28,435 nt of DNA from UBA668 sp031366885 (GTDB lineage: Bacteria; Actinomycetota; Acidimicrobiia; Acidimicrobiales; Ilumatobacteraceae). The stretch covers positions 1 through 28,435 of the forward strand of contig JANLPB010000133.1 in NCBI GenBank assembly GCA_031366885.1, given 5' to 3'. Under the pieces are notes generated by a model, which was not told the DNA's origin, ran no database searches, and saw only the letters and a program-made list of their open reading frames with translations. The translations under genes and the position numbers were made by a program. Of this stretch, positions 13,910 through 21,362 are shown one piece after another (the stretch's first letter is position 1; every line of letters begins with the position of its first letter).

Positions 13910-15895
13910 ATGAGCGACGCCAGCACTCACACTCCCAAGGCCGAGCCGGTCAGGCGGGATTCAGCGTGGTTGATGCGCACCTACTCTGGCCACTCCTCCG
14001 CAGCCGCCTCCAACGAGCTGTATCGCACCAACCTGGCCAAAGGCCAGACCGGGCTCTCCATCGCGTTCGATCTGCCGACGCAAACCGGTTACGACCCGGA
14101 CCACGTTCTTGCGCGCGGTGAGGTCGGCAAGGTCGGTGTGCCGGTAGTCCACCTGGGCCACATGCGCACGCTGTTGGACAGCATCCCGCCCGGCCAGATG
14201 AACACGTCGATGACCATCAACGCGACGGCAGCGTGGCTGCTGGCGCTGTACGTCGCGAACGGTCAGGAACAAGGAGTGGAGCCCAGCGAACTGCGCGGCA
14301 CCACGCAGAACGACATTGTCAAGGAGTACCTGTCGCGCGGCACGTACATCTTTCCGCCCGAGCCGTCGCGCCGCCTGATTGTCGACATGGTCGCCTGGTG
14401 CGCGCAGCACTCACCGAAGTGGAACGCGATGAACGTCTGCAGCTATCACCTGCAAGAAGCGGGCGCCACGCCCGTGCAGGAGATCGCGTTCTCCCTTGCG
14501 ACCGCCATCGATGTTCTCGACGCCGTGCAGGCCTCGGGGCAGGTCGCGACAGAACAATTCGCACAGGTCTTCGGCGCGATTTCATTCTTTGTCAATGCCG
14601 GAATTCGCTTTGTCGAGGAGATCTGCAAACTACGCGCATTCACCGAACTGTGGGATCGCATTGGCCTTGAGCGCTACGGCGTCACCGACGACAAGGCCCG
14701 CCGCTTCCGATACGGCGTTCAGGTCAACAGCCTCGGGCTGACGGAAGCTCAGCCCGAGAACAACATCCAGCGCATTGTCCTGGAGATGCTGGCAGTAACG
14801 ATGTCGAAGCGGGCGCGGGCGCGCAGCGTGCAGCTGCCCGCGTGGAACGAAGCGCTCGGTCTTCCGCGCCCGTGGGACCAGCAGTGGTCGCTGCGCATGC
14901 AGCAGGTGCTCGCCTTCGAGACCGACCTGTTGGAGTACGACGACCTGTTCGATGGCTCGGTGGTCATCGAGGCCCGCACCGCAGCGTTGCGCGACGAGGC
15001 ATGGGCCGAACTTCAAGATGTGCTGTCCCTCGGCGGTGCGTTCGCCGCGGTCGACGAGTTGAAGGGTCGCCTGGTGCGATCGATGGCCGAGCGCACCCGC
15101 CGCATCGAGGCGGGCGAGCAGGTCGTGGTGGGCGTCAACAAGTTCACCGAAACCGAGCCCTCCCCACTCGATACCCCGGGCAACATTCTCACCGTCGATC
15201 CCGCTATCGAGCAGCAGTTGGTGGCCGAACTGGCGCAGTGGCGCTCGGCACGTGATCAGTCCGTTGTCGATGCTGCTCTGGGGGCGCTCCACGACGCCGC
15301 CCGCGACGGGTCGAACATCATGGAGCCATCCATCGCCCTGGCGAAGGCGGGCGGCACCACCGGCGAATGGTCGGCCGTTCTGCGCAACGTCTTCGGCGAG
15401 TTCCGTGCGCCGACAGGCGTGAACGCCGCTGTTGGTCGGCGAGTCGGCGAGCTGGCCGCTGTCGCCGAGTTCGTGAAGCAAATGGTCGGCGGGCCACCGC
15501 GCTTTCTCGTCGCCAAACCCGGGCTCGATGGCCACAGCAATGGTGCCGAGCAGATAGCCGTGGCCGCCCGCGACTCCGGAATGGAGGTCGTCTACAGCGG
15601 CATTCGGATGACACCCGAACAGATCGTTGCATCGGCGGTGGAGGAGGACCCAGACGTCATCGGGCTTTCGATTCTTTCCGGTTCGCACCTCTCGCTGGTG
15701 CCCACCATCATCGACATGCTGCGCGCTGAGGGCGTCGATGCGCCGGTCGTCGTCGGTGGCATCATCCCCGAATCTGACCGTCAGCGACTGGCCCAGGCCG
15801 GGGTCAGCGCCGTGTACACCCCGAAGGACTTTCAAATGGCACGCATCATGGACGACGTCGCGCACCTCGCCGTCGCCCACCGCACCCCTGCCTAA
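13910..15895 (+). CDS. meaA: B12-dependent acyl-CoA mutase, MeaA / ethylmalonyl-CoA mutase type
   Basis: 661 residues from ATG 13910. The catalytic barrel (about 15-500) begins RTYSGHSSAAASNELYR and continues with AFDLPTQTGYDPDHVLARGE, GTTQNDIVKEYLSRGTYIFP, MNVCSYHLQEAGA, YGVQVNSLGLTEAQPENN and PRPWDQQWSLRMQQ. The cobalamin domain (about 530-655) has DGHSNGAEQ with lower-ligand His542, then SILSG and VVVGGIIP. Single-chain length and the GHS wording resemble ethylmalonyl-CoA mutase (MeaA) of the ethylmalonyl-CoA pathway more than methylmalonyl-CoA mutase, whose motif is AGFST. It rearranges ethylmalonyl-CoA to methylsuccinyl-CoA. No crotonyl-CoA carboxylase/reductase gene is in view to confirm the pathway, so another 2-alkylmalonyl-CoA substrate is possible. 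The long ORF upstream of 13910 overlaps aat and is rejected. Confidence 0.9.
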   Translation: MSDASTHTPKAEPVRRDSAWLMRTYSGHSSAAASNELYRTNLAKGQTGLSIAFDLPTQTGYDPDHVLARGEVGKVGVPVVHLGHMRTLLDSIPPGQMNTSMTINATAAWLLALYVANGQEQGVEPSELRGTTQNDIVKEYLSRGTYIFPPEPSRRLIVDMVAWCAQHSPKWNAMNVCSYHLQEAGATPVQEIAFSLATAIDVLDAVQASGQVATEQFAQVFGAISFFVNAGIRFVEEICKLRAFTELWDRIGLERYGVTDDKARRFRYGVQVNSLGLTEAQPENNIQRIVLEMLAVTMSKRARARSVQLPAWNEALGLPRPWDQQWSLRMQQVLAFETDLLEYDDLFDGSVVIEARTAALRDEAWAELQDVLSLGGAFAAVDELKGRLVRSMAERTRRIEAGEQVVVGVNKFTETEPSPLDTPGNILTVDPAIEQQLVAELAQWRSARDQSVVDAALGALHDAARDGSNIMEPSIALAKAGGTTGEWSAVLRNVFGEFRAPTGVNAAVGRRVGELAAVAEFVKQMVGGPPRFLVAKPGLDGHSNGAEQIAVAARDSGMEVVYSGIRMTPEQIVASAVEEDPDVIGLSILSGSHLSLVPTIIDMLRAEGVDAPVVVGGIIPESDRQRLAQAGVSAVYTPKDFQMARIMDDVAHLAVAHRTPA

Positions 15896-15897
15896 GC

Positions 15898-15971
15898 CGT
15901 TCACAATCGCACCTGTCGCGGCCCCACCGGATCACACCGATGTCACGATGTGACACGTGCGTTTGTGAACG
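15898..15971. terminator. Long inverted repeat between convergent genes
   Basis: CGTTCACAATCGCAC (15898-15912) pairs with GTGCGTTTGTGAACG (15957-15971) at 14 of 15 positions. Inside is a second inverted repeat, TGTCAC-GAT-GTGACA (15941-15955). It starts 3 nt after the meaA stop and ends 7 nt before the stop of the convergent gene, so a bidirectional terminator is the simplest reading. Confidence 0.55.
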
Positions 15972-15977
15972 TTGCGT

Positions 15978-16676
15978 TCAGACGAGCGCGGGAACTTGGC
16001 TTTCGATCCACGTCTGTAGCTGCGGAGTGCTCTCCAGACTGGTGATGAGGGCGTAACGCGGCTGCGACCCGTTGTGTACGACGACATGCCAGAGGCGTTG
16101 TGTGTCGACGATGAAGCGTGCCCCCGCGGTGAGCGGGACACGTCGCTCGGTGCCAGGGACCGGCAGATTGTCGCCGTCGAGATCCATCAGCAACATGTAG
16201 CTGTCCGGGTTGTCGGTGAGCTCGAGCCAGGTGCGCACCACCCAACCCTCGTCATCTGGGTTGAACCTGTTGTTGTCGTCGCGGTGAAAACTCTTGAACG
16301 CCTGCTCGTGATCTTGAGGCTCGAGCTTGATGACGCGGACACGGCCGAAGTTGGCACCGATGCCGGCAACGTAGCGCTGCAGGGCGGGCGCCAGCGCCGC
16401 GTTCGATGTCCACAGCGCGTCTTTGTCGGTCTTGCCCTTGTCCCAAAAGCCACGACAGTCCAGCTCGCCGTCTGCCGAGGCCAGCGGCGCGAAATTGGTG
16501 TCGCCCCCGCTCTTCCAGTTGAGATATTCCAGGCGCTCCCACTCCTGCGCCGGTACCTGCTGGTCGAACGCGGACAGCGCGACGAAGCCATCGGCCGCTA
16601 GTGCCGGGCAGATGTAGTGAGTGGTGCGGACCGGAATCTCCACACTCCAGTGCTCTTTCGTCGGCCAGAAGCTCAT
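15978..16676 (-). CDS. Probable Fe(II)-dependent oxygenase, aspartyl/asparaginyl beta-hydroxylase-like
   Basis: 232 residues from ATG 16676. I do not recognise a named family, but the second half looks like a double-stranded beta-helix. It has an HxD pair (His131 and Asp133 in SFHRDDNNRF), a strand VVRTWLELTDNPDSYMLLMD, then GARFIVDTQRLWHVVVHNG with the distal His197 and SQPRYALITSLE with a trailing Arg. That order (HxD, distal His, Arg) is how 2-oxoglutarate oxygenases bind iron and the co-substrate. The first half is Trp-rich and includes GGDTNFAPLASADGELDCRG. The substrate is unknown. It is the sole gene of its unit; TACACT sits 6 nt before the start. A TTG two codons earlier is unlikely. 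Confidence 0.6.
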   Translation of the reverse strand: MSFWPTKEHWSVEIPVRTTHYICPALAADGFVALSAFDQQVPAQEWERLEYLNWKSGGDTNFAPLASADGELDCRGFWDKGKTDKDALWTSNAALAPALQRYVAGIGANFGRVRVIKLEPQDHEQAFKSFHRDDNNRFNPDDEGWVVRTWLELTDNPDSYMLLMDLDGDNLPVPGTERRVPLTAGARFIVDTQRLWHVVVHNGSQPRYALITSLESTPQLQTWIESQVPALV

Positions 16677-16682
16677 GGACAA

Positions 16683-16688
16683 AGTGTA
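16683..16688 (-). promoter_or_regulatory. -10 element TACACT for the oxygenase gene, probable leaderless promoter
   Basis: On the minus strand TACACT is followed by 6 nt and ATG 16676. No ribosome-binding site fits between them. Confidence 0.5.
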
Positions 16689-16742
16689 ACCACGAGGGTT
16701 CGAACGAGCCCGTCAGCCACTAGGGCCGTTCGTCAGTTTCCG

Positions 16743-17096
16743 TCAGCCAGTTGTGGTCGTCGTCGTGGTGGCGACTGTGGTGGCGACTGCGACCGGCGGC
16801 GGGATTTTCAACTTCTGGCCGGCTTCGATGTGGTCGGGGTTGGTGATGCCGTTGGCCAGCATCAGCGCGTCGATCGTGACTCCGAATTGTTCGGCGATCT
16901 TTCCCAGCCCGTCCCCTGACTTCACTTCATAGACCTGCAGCATCGTCGTCGTGGTGACGAACAGCGTGGTGGTTGTCGTGGTGGTGGCGATGGGAGGAAG
17001 GGTCTCGGACGTGGCCGCGTTGTCGCCGCAGGCAACGACGACGATCGGCAGCAGGACCGCCGCTGCCGACATCAACCCAAGCCGAGCCCGTTTCAC
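16743..17096 (-). CDS. LysM-domain lipoprotein
   Basis: 117 residues from GTG 17096. The signal peptide MKRARLGLMSAAAVLLPIVV ends in a lipobox (VVAC), so the mature protein should be lipid-anchored at Cys23. A Thr-rich linker (IATTTTTTTLFVTTTT) leads to one LysM domain (about 55-100) with YEVKSGDGLGKIAEQFGVT, LMLANGI and HIEAGQKLKIP, followed by a second Thr-rich tail. LysM binds N-acetylglucosamine in peptidoglycan, so the protein probably ties the membrane surface to the wall. It has no catalytic domain. It is divergent from the alpha/beta-hydrolase gene and has its own promoter. Confidence 0.88.
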   Translation of the reverse strand: MKRARLGLMSAAAVLLPIVVVACGDNAATSETLPPIATTTTTTTLFVTTTTMLQVYEVKSGDGLGKIAEQFGVTIDALMLANGITNPDHIEAGQKLKIPPPVAVATTVATTTTTTTG

Positions 17097-17103
17097 GCGG
17101 GCG

Positions 17104-17109
17104 AGCCTA
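17104..17109 (-). promoter_or_regulatory. -10 element TAGGCT for the LysM gene, probable leaderless promoter
   Basis: On the minus strand TAGGCT is followed by 7 nt and GTG 17096. It lies in the 56-bp divergent gap shared with the hydrolase promoter. Confidence 0.55.
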
Positions 17110-17140
17110 GGCCAGTTCGGCGATGTTTACCTCGGCGCCC

Positions 17141-17146
17141 TACTCT
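17141..17146 (+). promoter_or_regulatory. -10 element TACTCT for the hydrolase pair, probable leaderless promoter
   Basis: TACTCT lies 6 nt before ATG 17153. It supports that start over the in-frame ATG at 17123, which lies upstream of the box. Confidence 0.5.
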
Positions 17147-17152
17147 GCCGAG

Positions 17153-18076
17153 ATGACCGAATGGGCGAACCACGGGGTGCAGTTCCCAGGAGCCCAGGCG
17201 CCGGCACGCGAATACGACCTCGACATTGGCGGCGTTCGCATCGCGGTACATGAGTGGGGCGACGAAACCTCAGACCCGTTGTTCCTCGTCCATGGCGGCT
17301 TCGACTTCGCACGCACGTACGACGAGTTCGCGCCGCGGCTCGCTGCGACCGGGCGGAGAGTAATTGCGTGGGACCAGCGCGGTCATGGCGACAGCGAACA
17401 CGCCGCGTTGTACGGGTGGGACGCCGACATTCGCGATGCAATCGGCGTGATGAGTCGCATCACCAACAGGCCTGCGCCCGTGATCGGGCACAGCAAGGGC
17501 GGTGCGTTGATGATCCAACTGGCCGACGCGCAACCGTTCCGATTCAGTCACCTCGTCAACCTGGACGGCCTCCCCTCGAAGCGGCCGATGAGCGACCTGG
17601 CAGACCACGAACGCAGCCGGATGATGGCCGGCGACATCGCTGGTTGGTTGGACCACCGGCGCACCACCTCAACCGCAATGCGCAAGTCCGGGACACTGGA
17701 GGAGCTTGCACAGCGCCGGGCCCGCATGAACCCGCGCCTCCCCATGGAATGGCTGCGCTACCTGGTGACGGTTGGCGGACGCGAAGACGCCGACGGCTGG
17801 CGCTGGAAGCTGGATGCCTCGATGCGAATGGGCGGCTTTGGGCCATGGCGCCCGGAGTGGACCGCAACTCGGATTCCTGGCTTGGGCATGCCATTCCTCG
17901 GTGTGCTGGCCGGGCAGCAAGAGCCGATGGGCTGGGGCACGTTGCCGAATCAGATTCACACGCACCTCCCGCCAGGCGGACGCTTGGAAGTGCTACACGA
18001 CAATGGCCACTTCGTGCACATCGAGGCGCCGGCGGTCGTCGCCGAGATGGTCATCGAATTTCTGGAGCGTGGCTGA
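17153..18076 (+). CDS. Alpha/beta-hydrolase, apparently active
   Basis: 307 residues with a complete alpha/beta-hydrolase core. The oxyanion-hole motif is LFLVHGGFD; DQRGHGDSE follows strand 4; the nucleophile elbow is VIGHSKGGA with Ser114; the C-terminal base is in NGHFVHIEAP. Such enzymes act on esters, epoxides or C-C bonds, and the substrate cannot be read from sequence. A cap region (about 145-225) is rich in Arg and Trp. Another ATG at 17123 is in frame, but ATG 17153 follows a TACTCT -10 and fits the family start. The next gene begins on the base after this stop, so the two hydrolase-fold proteins are coupled. Confidence 0.88.
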   Translation: MTEWANHGVQFPGAQAPAREYDLDIGGVRIAVHEWGDETSDPLFLVHGGFDFARTYDEFAPRLAATGRRVIAWDQRGHGDSEHAALYGWDADIRDAIGVMSRITNRPAPVIGHSKGGALMIQLADAQPFRFSHLVNLDGLPSKRPMSDLADHERSRMMAGDIAGWLDHRRTTSTAMRKSGTLEELAQRRARMNPRLPMEWLRYLVTVGGREDADGWRWKLDASMRMGGFGPWRPEWTATRIPGLGMPFLGVLAGQQEPMGWGTLPNQIHTHLPPGGRLEVLHDNGHFVHIEAPAVVAEMVIEFLERG

Positions 18077-18721
18077 GTGAGTACCACCTTTCTCACCCAC
18101 AACAAGATCCAGCTCGCATTGCACGAGCTACGCGCAGGGGACGGCCAGCCGCTACTGCTGCTCCATGGGTTGGGCGAGCAGACGCCGTCGGTCGCCCCGT
18201 CGTGGGCTTCATCGTGGGTCGGTCCGGTCTGCGGGCTGGACTTCACCGGTCACGGCGCCACCACAGTGCCGATGGGTGGCGGCTATTCAGCGGAGACGAT
18301 GCTGGCCGATACCGATATCGCGCTCGCCCATCTCGGGCCGTCCACCGTCGTCGGGCGCGGCTTGGGAGCGTATGTCGCGCTGATGATCGCCGGTGCACGG
18401 CCGCAGCTGGTCCGCGGTGCTGTGTTGTGCGACGGCCCAGGCCTCTGGGGTGGCGCCACTGGGCCCACCTCGTCGAGCTTTCACTCGGTTGATCCGCCGT
18501 ACTCGGCACCGGACCCGAACGCGCTGATCGACCTTTCCCGCGACCTTCGCCCGCCGGACTACGCCAGCCTGTTCGTTCGTCTCGCCCTGGAGCACAGCGG
18601 CCTGGCCGAGCCGATTGCCGTCTGCGCAGTCGTGCGTCCGCCGTGGTTGGCAGCGGTGGCCGGCGAAGTCGGCGTCGCCACCTGCACCGTCGCCGAAGCC
18701 CTCGCTCTCTACCAGCCATAA
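18077..18721 (+). CDS. Alpha/beta-hydrolase-fold protein lacking the nucleophile
   Basis: 214 residues from GTG 18077, directly abutting the previous stop; GGAG lies about 10 nt upstream. The N-terminal core is a normal hydrolase fold: LLLLHGLGEQ, GLDFTGHGATTVP, and LGPSTVVGRGLGAYVAL. At the nucleophile elbow the usual G-x-S-x-G reads G-R-G-L-G, so Gly95 replaces serine. No histidine follows in the C-terminal part, and the protein is about 60-90 residues shorter than usual. The frame is intact with normal codon use, so it seems to be kept as a non-catalytic protein, perhaps a partner of the active hydrolase just upstream. A recently decaying gene is the alternative. Confidence 0.78.
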   Translation: MSTTFLTHNKIQLALHELRAGDGQPLLLLHGLGEQTPSVAPSWASSWVGPVCGLDFTGHGATTVPMGGGYSAETMLADTDIALAHLGPSTVVGRGLGAYVALMIAGARPQLVRGAVLCDGPGLWGGATGPTSSSFHSVDPPYSAPDPNALIDLSRDLRPPDYASLFVRLALEHSGLAEPIAVCAVVRPPWLAAVAGEVGVATCTVAEALALYQP

Positions 18722-18749
18722 ACCGTCAGTCGGCTGCCTGCGCGGCTCG

Positions 18750-19814
18750 TCAGACGGTGCGCTGGCTGACGTAGGCGGCCAACGCGACCAACTCGTCGCG
18801 GGCTGCGGACTCGATGGGGGCAACTTCGATGGCGGTGACCGCCTGCACAGTGAGCCGGGCGATGGTGTGTTCCAGATCGTTCAACGCGCCGGTGTCGACG
18901 ATGACCTGCTGCACACGTTCCACGTCGGCATCGGTCAGGTCAATGCAGCCAACCATTGCCAGCACCTCGGCCTGGGCACGCGACGCGGTCTCGACCGCAC
19001 GGGCCATCAGCGGCGTGGGTTTCCCTTCACGAAGGTCACCGCCCACCGGTTTGCCCGTCACTGCCGCGTCACCGAACGCACCCATCACGTCGTCGCGCAT
19101 TTGGAATGCATCACCCAACGGCAGTCCGTAGGCGCTCAAGGCAGGCAGCAGTTCGTCGGCTCGTTGCGGCGCTGCCATCACTGCGCCCAAGTGCAGCGGG
19201 CGCTCAATGGTGTACTTGCCGCTCTTGTAGCGGCATATCTGCTCGGCCTTGTGGCGGCGGCGCTCGTTGCGCACGCTGCCGATGATGTCCAGCACCTGCC
19301 CAACGTTGAGTTCGATGCGCAATTCGTTCCAGATGGCCCAGGCCTCGCGACCGGCGTCGGCCATCAGCATGTCGCCGTACACGAACGCCAGATCGCCGAC
19401 AAGAATGGCGACCCCCTCACCAAACCTGCGGGCCTCGCCGGCCCAGCCGTTGTCGCGATGGTGCTGGGCGAACACCGTGTGCGTGGTCGGGTTGCCGCGG
19501 CGGCTGGCCGCGTCGTCCATCACGTCGTCGTGAAAGAGCGCGAAGGCGTGCATCAGCTCGAAGGCGGCACCCGCATCGGCCACCAGCGCATCGGCCGGGT
19601 CGCCACCGGCGGCGACGTAACCCCAGTGGCAAAATGCGGGCCGCAACCGCTTGCCACCAACCAGGACCAGTCGGCCGATCTCTGCCATCGGCTCGGCAAG
19701 GTCCGCGTCGAACGCCGCCCATCGGGCGTGCTCGGGCTCCAAGAATTCACGTAACCGCTGTTCAACGCGGGCAGCGATGATGGAGAGAGAAGGCGGTGCT
19801 GCCGGCGACGTCAC
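18750..19814 (-). CDS. Polyprenyl (probably geranylgeranyl) diphosphate synthase
   Basis: 354 residues from GTG 19814. Trans-isoprenyl synthase motifs in order: GGKRLRP (53-59), first Asp-rich motif DDVMDD (96-101) followed by RRG, KSGKYT, and the second Asp-rich region QMRDDVMGAFGD with GKPVGGDLREGK. The enzyme adds isopentenyl diphosphate to allylic diphosphates, making C15-C20 or longer precursors for quinones, carotenoids or wall lipid carriers. Chain length is set by residues before the first Asp motif (AFALFH here) and I cannot fix it. Type resembles the actinobacterial IdsA/GrcC group. The annotated ORF is open to 19952, but TAACCT 7 nt before GTG 19814 and family length favour the later start. 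Confidence 0.9.
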   Translation of the reverse strand: MTSPAAPPSLSIIAARVEQRLREFLEPEHARWAAFDADLAEPMAEIGRLVLVGGKRLRPAFCHWGYVAAGGDPADALVADAGAAFELMHAFALFHDDVMDDAASRRGNPTTHTVFAQHHRDNGWAGEARRFGEGVAILVGDLAFVYGDMLMADAGREAWAIWNELRIELNVGQVLDIIGSVRNERRRHKAEQICRYKSGKYTIERPLHLGAVMAAPQRADELLPALSAYGLPLGDAFQMRDDVMGAFGDAAVTGKPVGGDLREGKPTPLMARAVETASRAQAEVLAMVGCIDLTDADVERVQQVIVDTGALNDLEHTIARLTVQAVTAIEVAPIESAARDELVALAAYVSQRTV

Positions 19815-19821
19815 GGGTGGC

Positions 19822-19827
19822 AGGTTA
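19822..19827 (-). promoter_or_regulatory. -10 element TAACCT for the polyprenyl synthase, probable leaderless promoter
   Basis: On the minus strand TAACCT is followed by 7 nt and GTG 19814. It lies in the 23-bp gap after the acetyltransferase gene, so the synthase can be expressed on its own. Confidence 0.55.
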
Positions 19828-19837
19828 CGTCCCCCGG

Positions 19838-21070
19838 CTAGAAGAAGGTGCCGCACCGCGGAAGGGGCTTGCTGGCAAACAGCAGGTCGCCGTCGGCGAG
19901 CGCGCCAGCGCGTTGCTGGCGAACGACCCCTCCAACCCACAGGTCGTGCCATGCGGTGCCGCCCATGTATGCGGCGGAAACTCCATTGATGGTGGTCACC
20001 AGATCGGCCTGCTCTGCGGTCACCGTCGTGCGTTCGGCGCCAGCAGACGAGACTTCCCAGGTGCCGCAGTTGGCCGGGAAGACGGGATCGGAGATTGCGA
20101 CTGTGACGGTCACACGCGCGGCGTTATAGGTGCGAGCGGTCAGCGCCACGTCAACGTCGAGAAGGCGCAGCCATTGCTCATCTTCGCGCAGCCTGGAGAG
20201 GTAGTGCCGTTGATCGCGCAGCCCAAAGCGGACCGCGTCGTCCAACGGTCGCTCGCTTGCGTGCACGACATCGATGAGGTCGAGATCGAGGATGAACTTC
20301 CACAACGCCAACTCGACTGCGGGGGTGGCGCCCCACAGATCCTCCACGGTGCACTTGCCTTTGCCGTGCTCGGCCGACGAGTCGAGCCACTCCAGCGAAT
20401 ACTGCGCCCAGCCATCGTCGACGCCGTCGAGATCGGTGTGCACGATGACGTACGCGGCCTTCGCCGTACCGAGCGCACCTTCCAAACACCGCTCGTGCAT
20501 CCACATCGGGCGACCGATGGTGCCCGGTCGGTCGAACCCGACCCGCTCGTGGAGCTCGGCAATCGTGGCCAGTGTGTCGGCCCGATCGAGAATGCGAATG
20601 CTGCCCTCGGCCACGGGCACCACGACGCGCGCGCCGCCACGCCGGTCGATATCGATGTCCCACGTTTCGCCGGCGACGGCGAATCCGAAGCGCCCATAGA
20701 TCACGGCCTCGCTCGCGCGCAGGCTGGCCAGCGCCATGCCCGCATCAGCTGAGTCGCGCAGCAATTGGTGCATCGCCGTGGTGAGCACGCCCCGACGGGT
20801 GTGCGTTTGACGTACGCCAACGCGCGTGACGCCCGCGGTGGCCAGCCGAGCGCCGCCCGGCACGGCCGTCACCAACGGGAAGGCACCCGCATGGCCGACG
20901 CATTGCGTGCCATCCCACGCCGAGACGGAAAGGCAATCGGACCACGCGACTGCTACGTGCGGCTTGGCCCACTCGTCGTCGGACGCGGGCGGAAAGAGCA
21001 ACGCTGCGCGGAACACGTCGGCGGCGGCGCGCCATTCGTCGGGCTGCGTGCGCCGGAACTCAATGCTCAT
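19838..21070 (-). CDS. Eis-type GNAT N-acetyltransferase
   Basis: 410 residues with the three-part plan of the Eis family. The N-terminal GNAT has the acetyl-CoA loop TRVGVRQTHTRRGVLTTAMHQL and AVIYGRFGFAVAGE with the conserved Tyr. A second GNAT-like region covers about 150-290, and an SCP2-like C-terminal domain ends in LPRCGTFF, where the terminal carboxylate takes part in catalysis. Family members acetylate amines, including aminoglycosides and Lys side chains, as hexamers; many homologues outside mycobacteria have no known substrate. The start at ATG 21070 has no clear ribosome site; AAGATT 6 nt upstream may be the -10. It is followed by the polyprenyl synthase after 23 bp. Confidence 0.87.
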   Translation of the reverse strand: MSIEFRRTQPDEWRAAADVFRAALLFPPASDDEWAKPHVAVAWSDCLSVSAWDGTQCVGHAGAFPLVTAVPGGARLATAGVTRVGVRQTHTRRGVLTTAMHQLLRDSADAGMALASLRASEAVIYGRFGFAVAGETWDIDIDRRGGARVVVPVAEGSIRILDRADTLATIAELHERVGFDRPGTIGRPMWMHERCLEGALGTAKAAYVIVHTDLDGVDDGWAQYSLEWLDSSAEHGKGKCTVEDLWGATPAVELALWKFILDLDLIDVVHASERPLDDAVRFGLRDQRHYLSRLREDEQWLRLLDVDVALTARTYNAARVTVTVAISDPVFPANCGTWEVSSAGAERTTVTAEQADLVTTINGVSAAYMGGTAWHDLWVGGVVRQQRAGALADGDLLFASKPLPRCGTFF

Positions 21071-21076
21071 GACATC

Positions 21077-21082
21077 AATCTT
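21077..21082 (-). promoter_or_regulatory. Weak -10 candidate AAGATT for the acetyltransferase
   Basis: On the minus strand AAGATT is followed by 6 nt and ATG 21070. The spacing fits the other leaderless-type starts but the first base is not T. Confidence 0.3.
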
Positions 21083-21134
21083 TCATTGCGGCCGACTGGT
21101 GCTCCGACGAATTTCATTGGAGCCTCGCAGGCTG

Positions 21135-21362
21135 CTACTCGTCGGTGCCCAGTTCGGCGACGACCTGCTCGATCTGCAGACGCGCGTTACCGATGCGGTC
21201 GCGGCAGAAGCCGATGAGTTCGGAGGCTCGCTTGACCTGCGCCGCCAACACGTCGACGTCGACGTCTGTCCGCTCGAGTTCGGCAAGGATGGTCTCGAGT
21301 TCGGCAAGCGCCTCCGCATAACCCTGCGCGGCTTGCTGACCTTGCGTTGGGGGTTGACTCAC
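21135..21362 (-). CDS. xseB: Exodeoxyribonuclease VII small subunit
   Basis: 75 residues, normal for XseB: a helical hairpin with GYAEALAELETILAELERTDVDVDVLA and a second helix KRASELIGFCRDRIGNARLQIEQVV. Several copies wrap the C-terminal helices of one XseA to make exonuclease VII, which cuts single-stranded DNA from both ends into short pieces. Its GTG start at 21362 overlaps the xseA stop by 4 bp (GTGA), so translation is coupled. It ends 64 bp before the acetyltransferase start. Confidence 0.94.
   Translation of the reverse strand: MSQPPTQGQQAAQGYAEALAELETILAELERTDVDVDVLAAQVKRASELIGFCRDRIGNARLQIEQVVAELGTDE

Noticed and set aside
14630..15904. 424-residue leftward ORF antisense to meaA
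   Set aside because: It is the mirror of a highly conserved coding frame, rich in His/Gly/Arg with no family motif; long antisense ORFs are expected in high-GC DNA.
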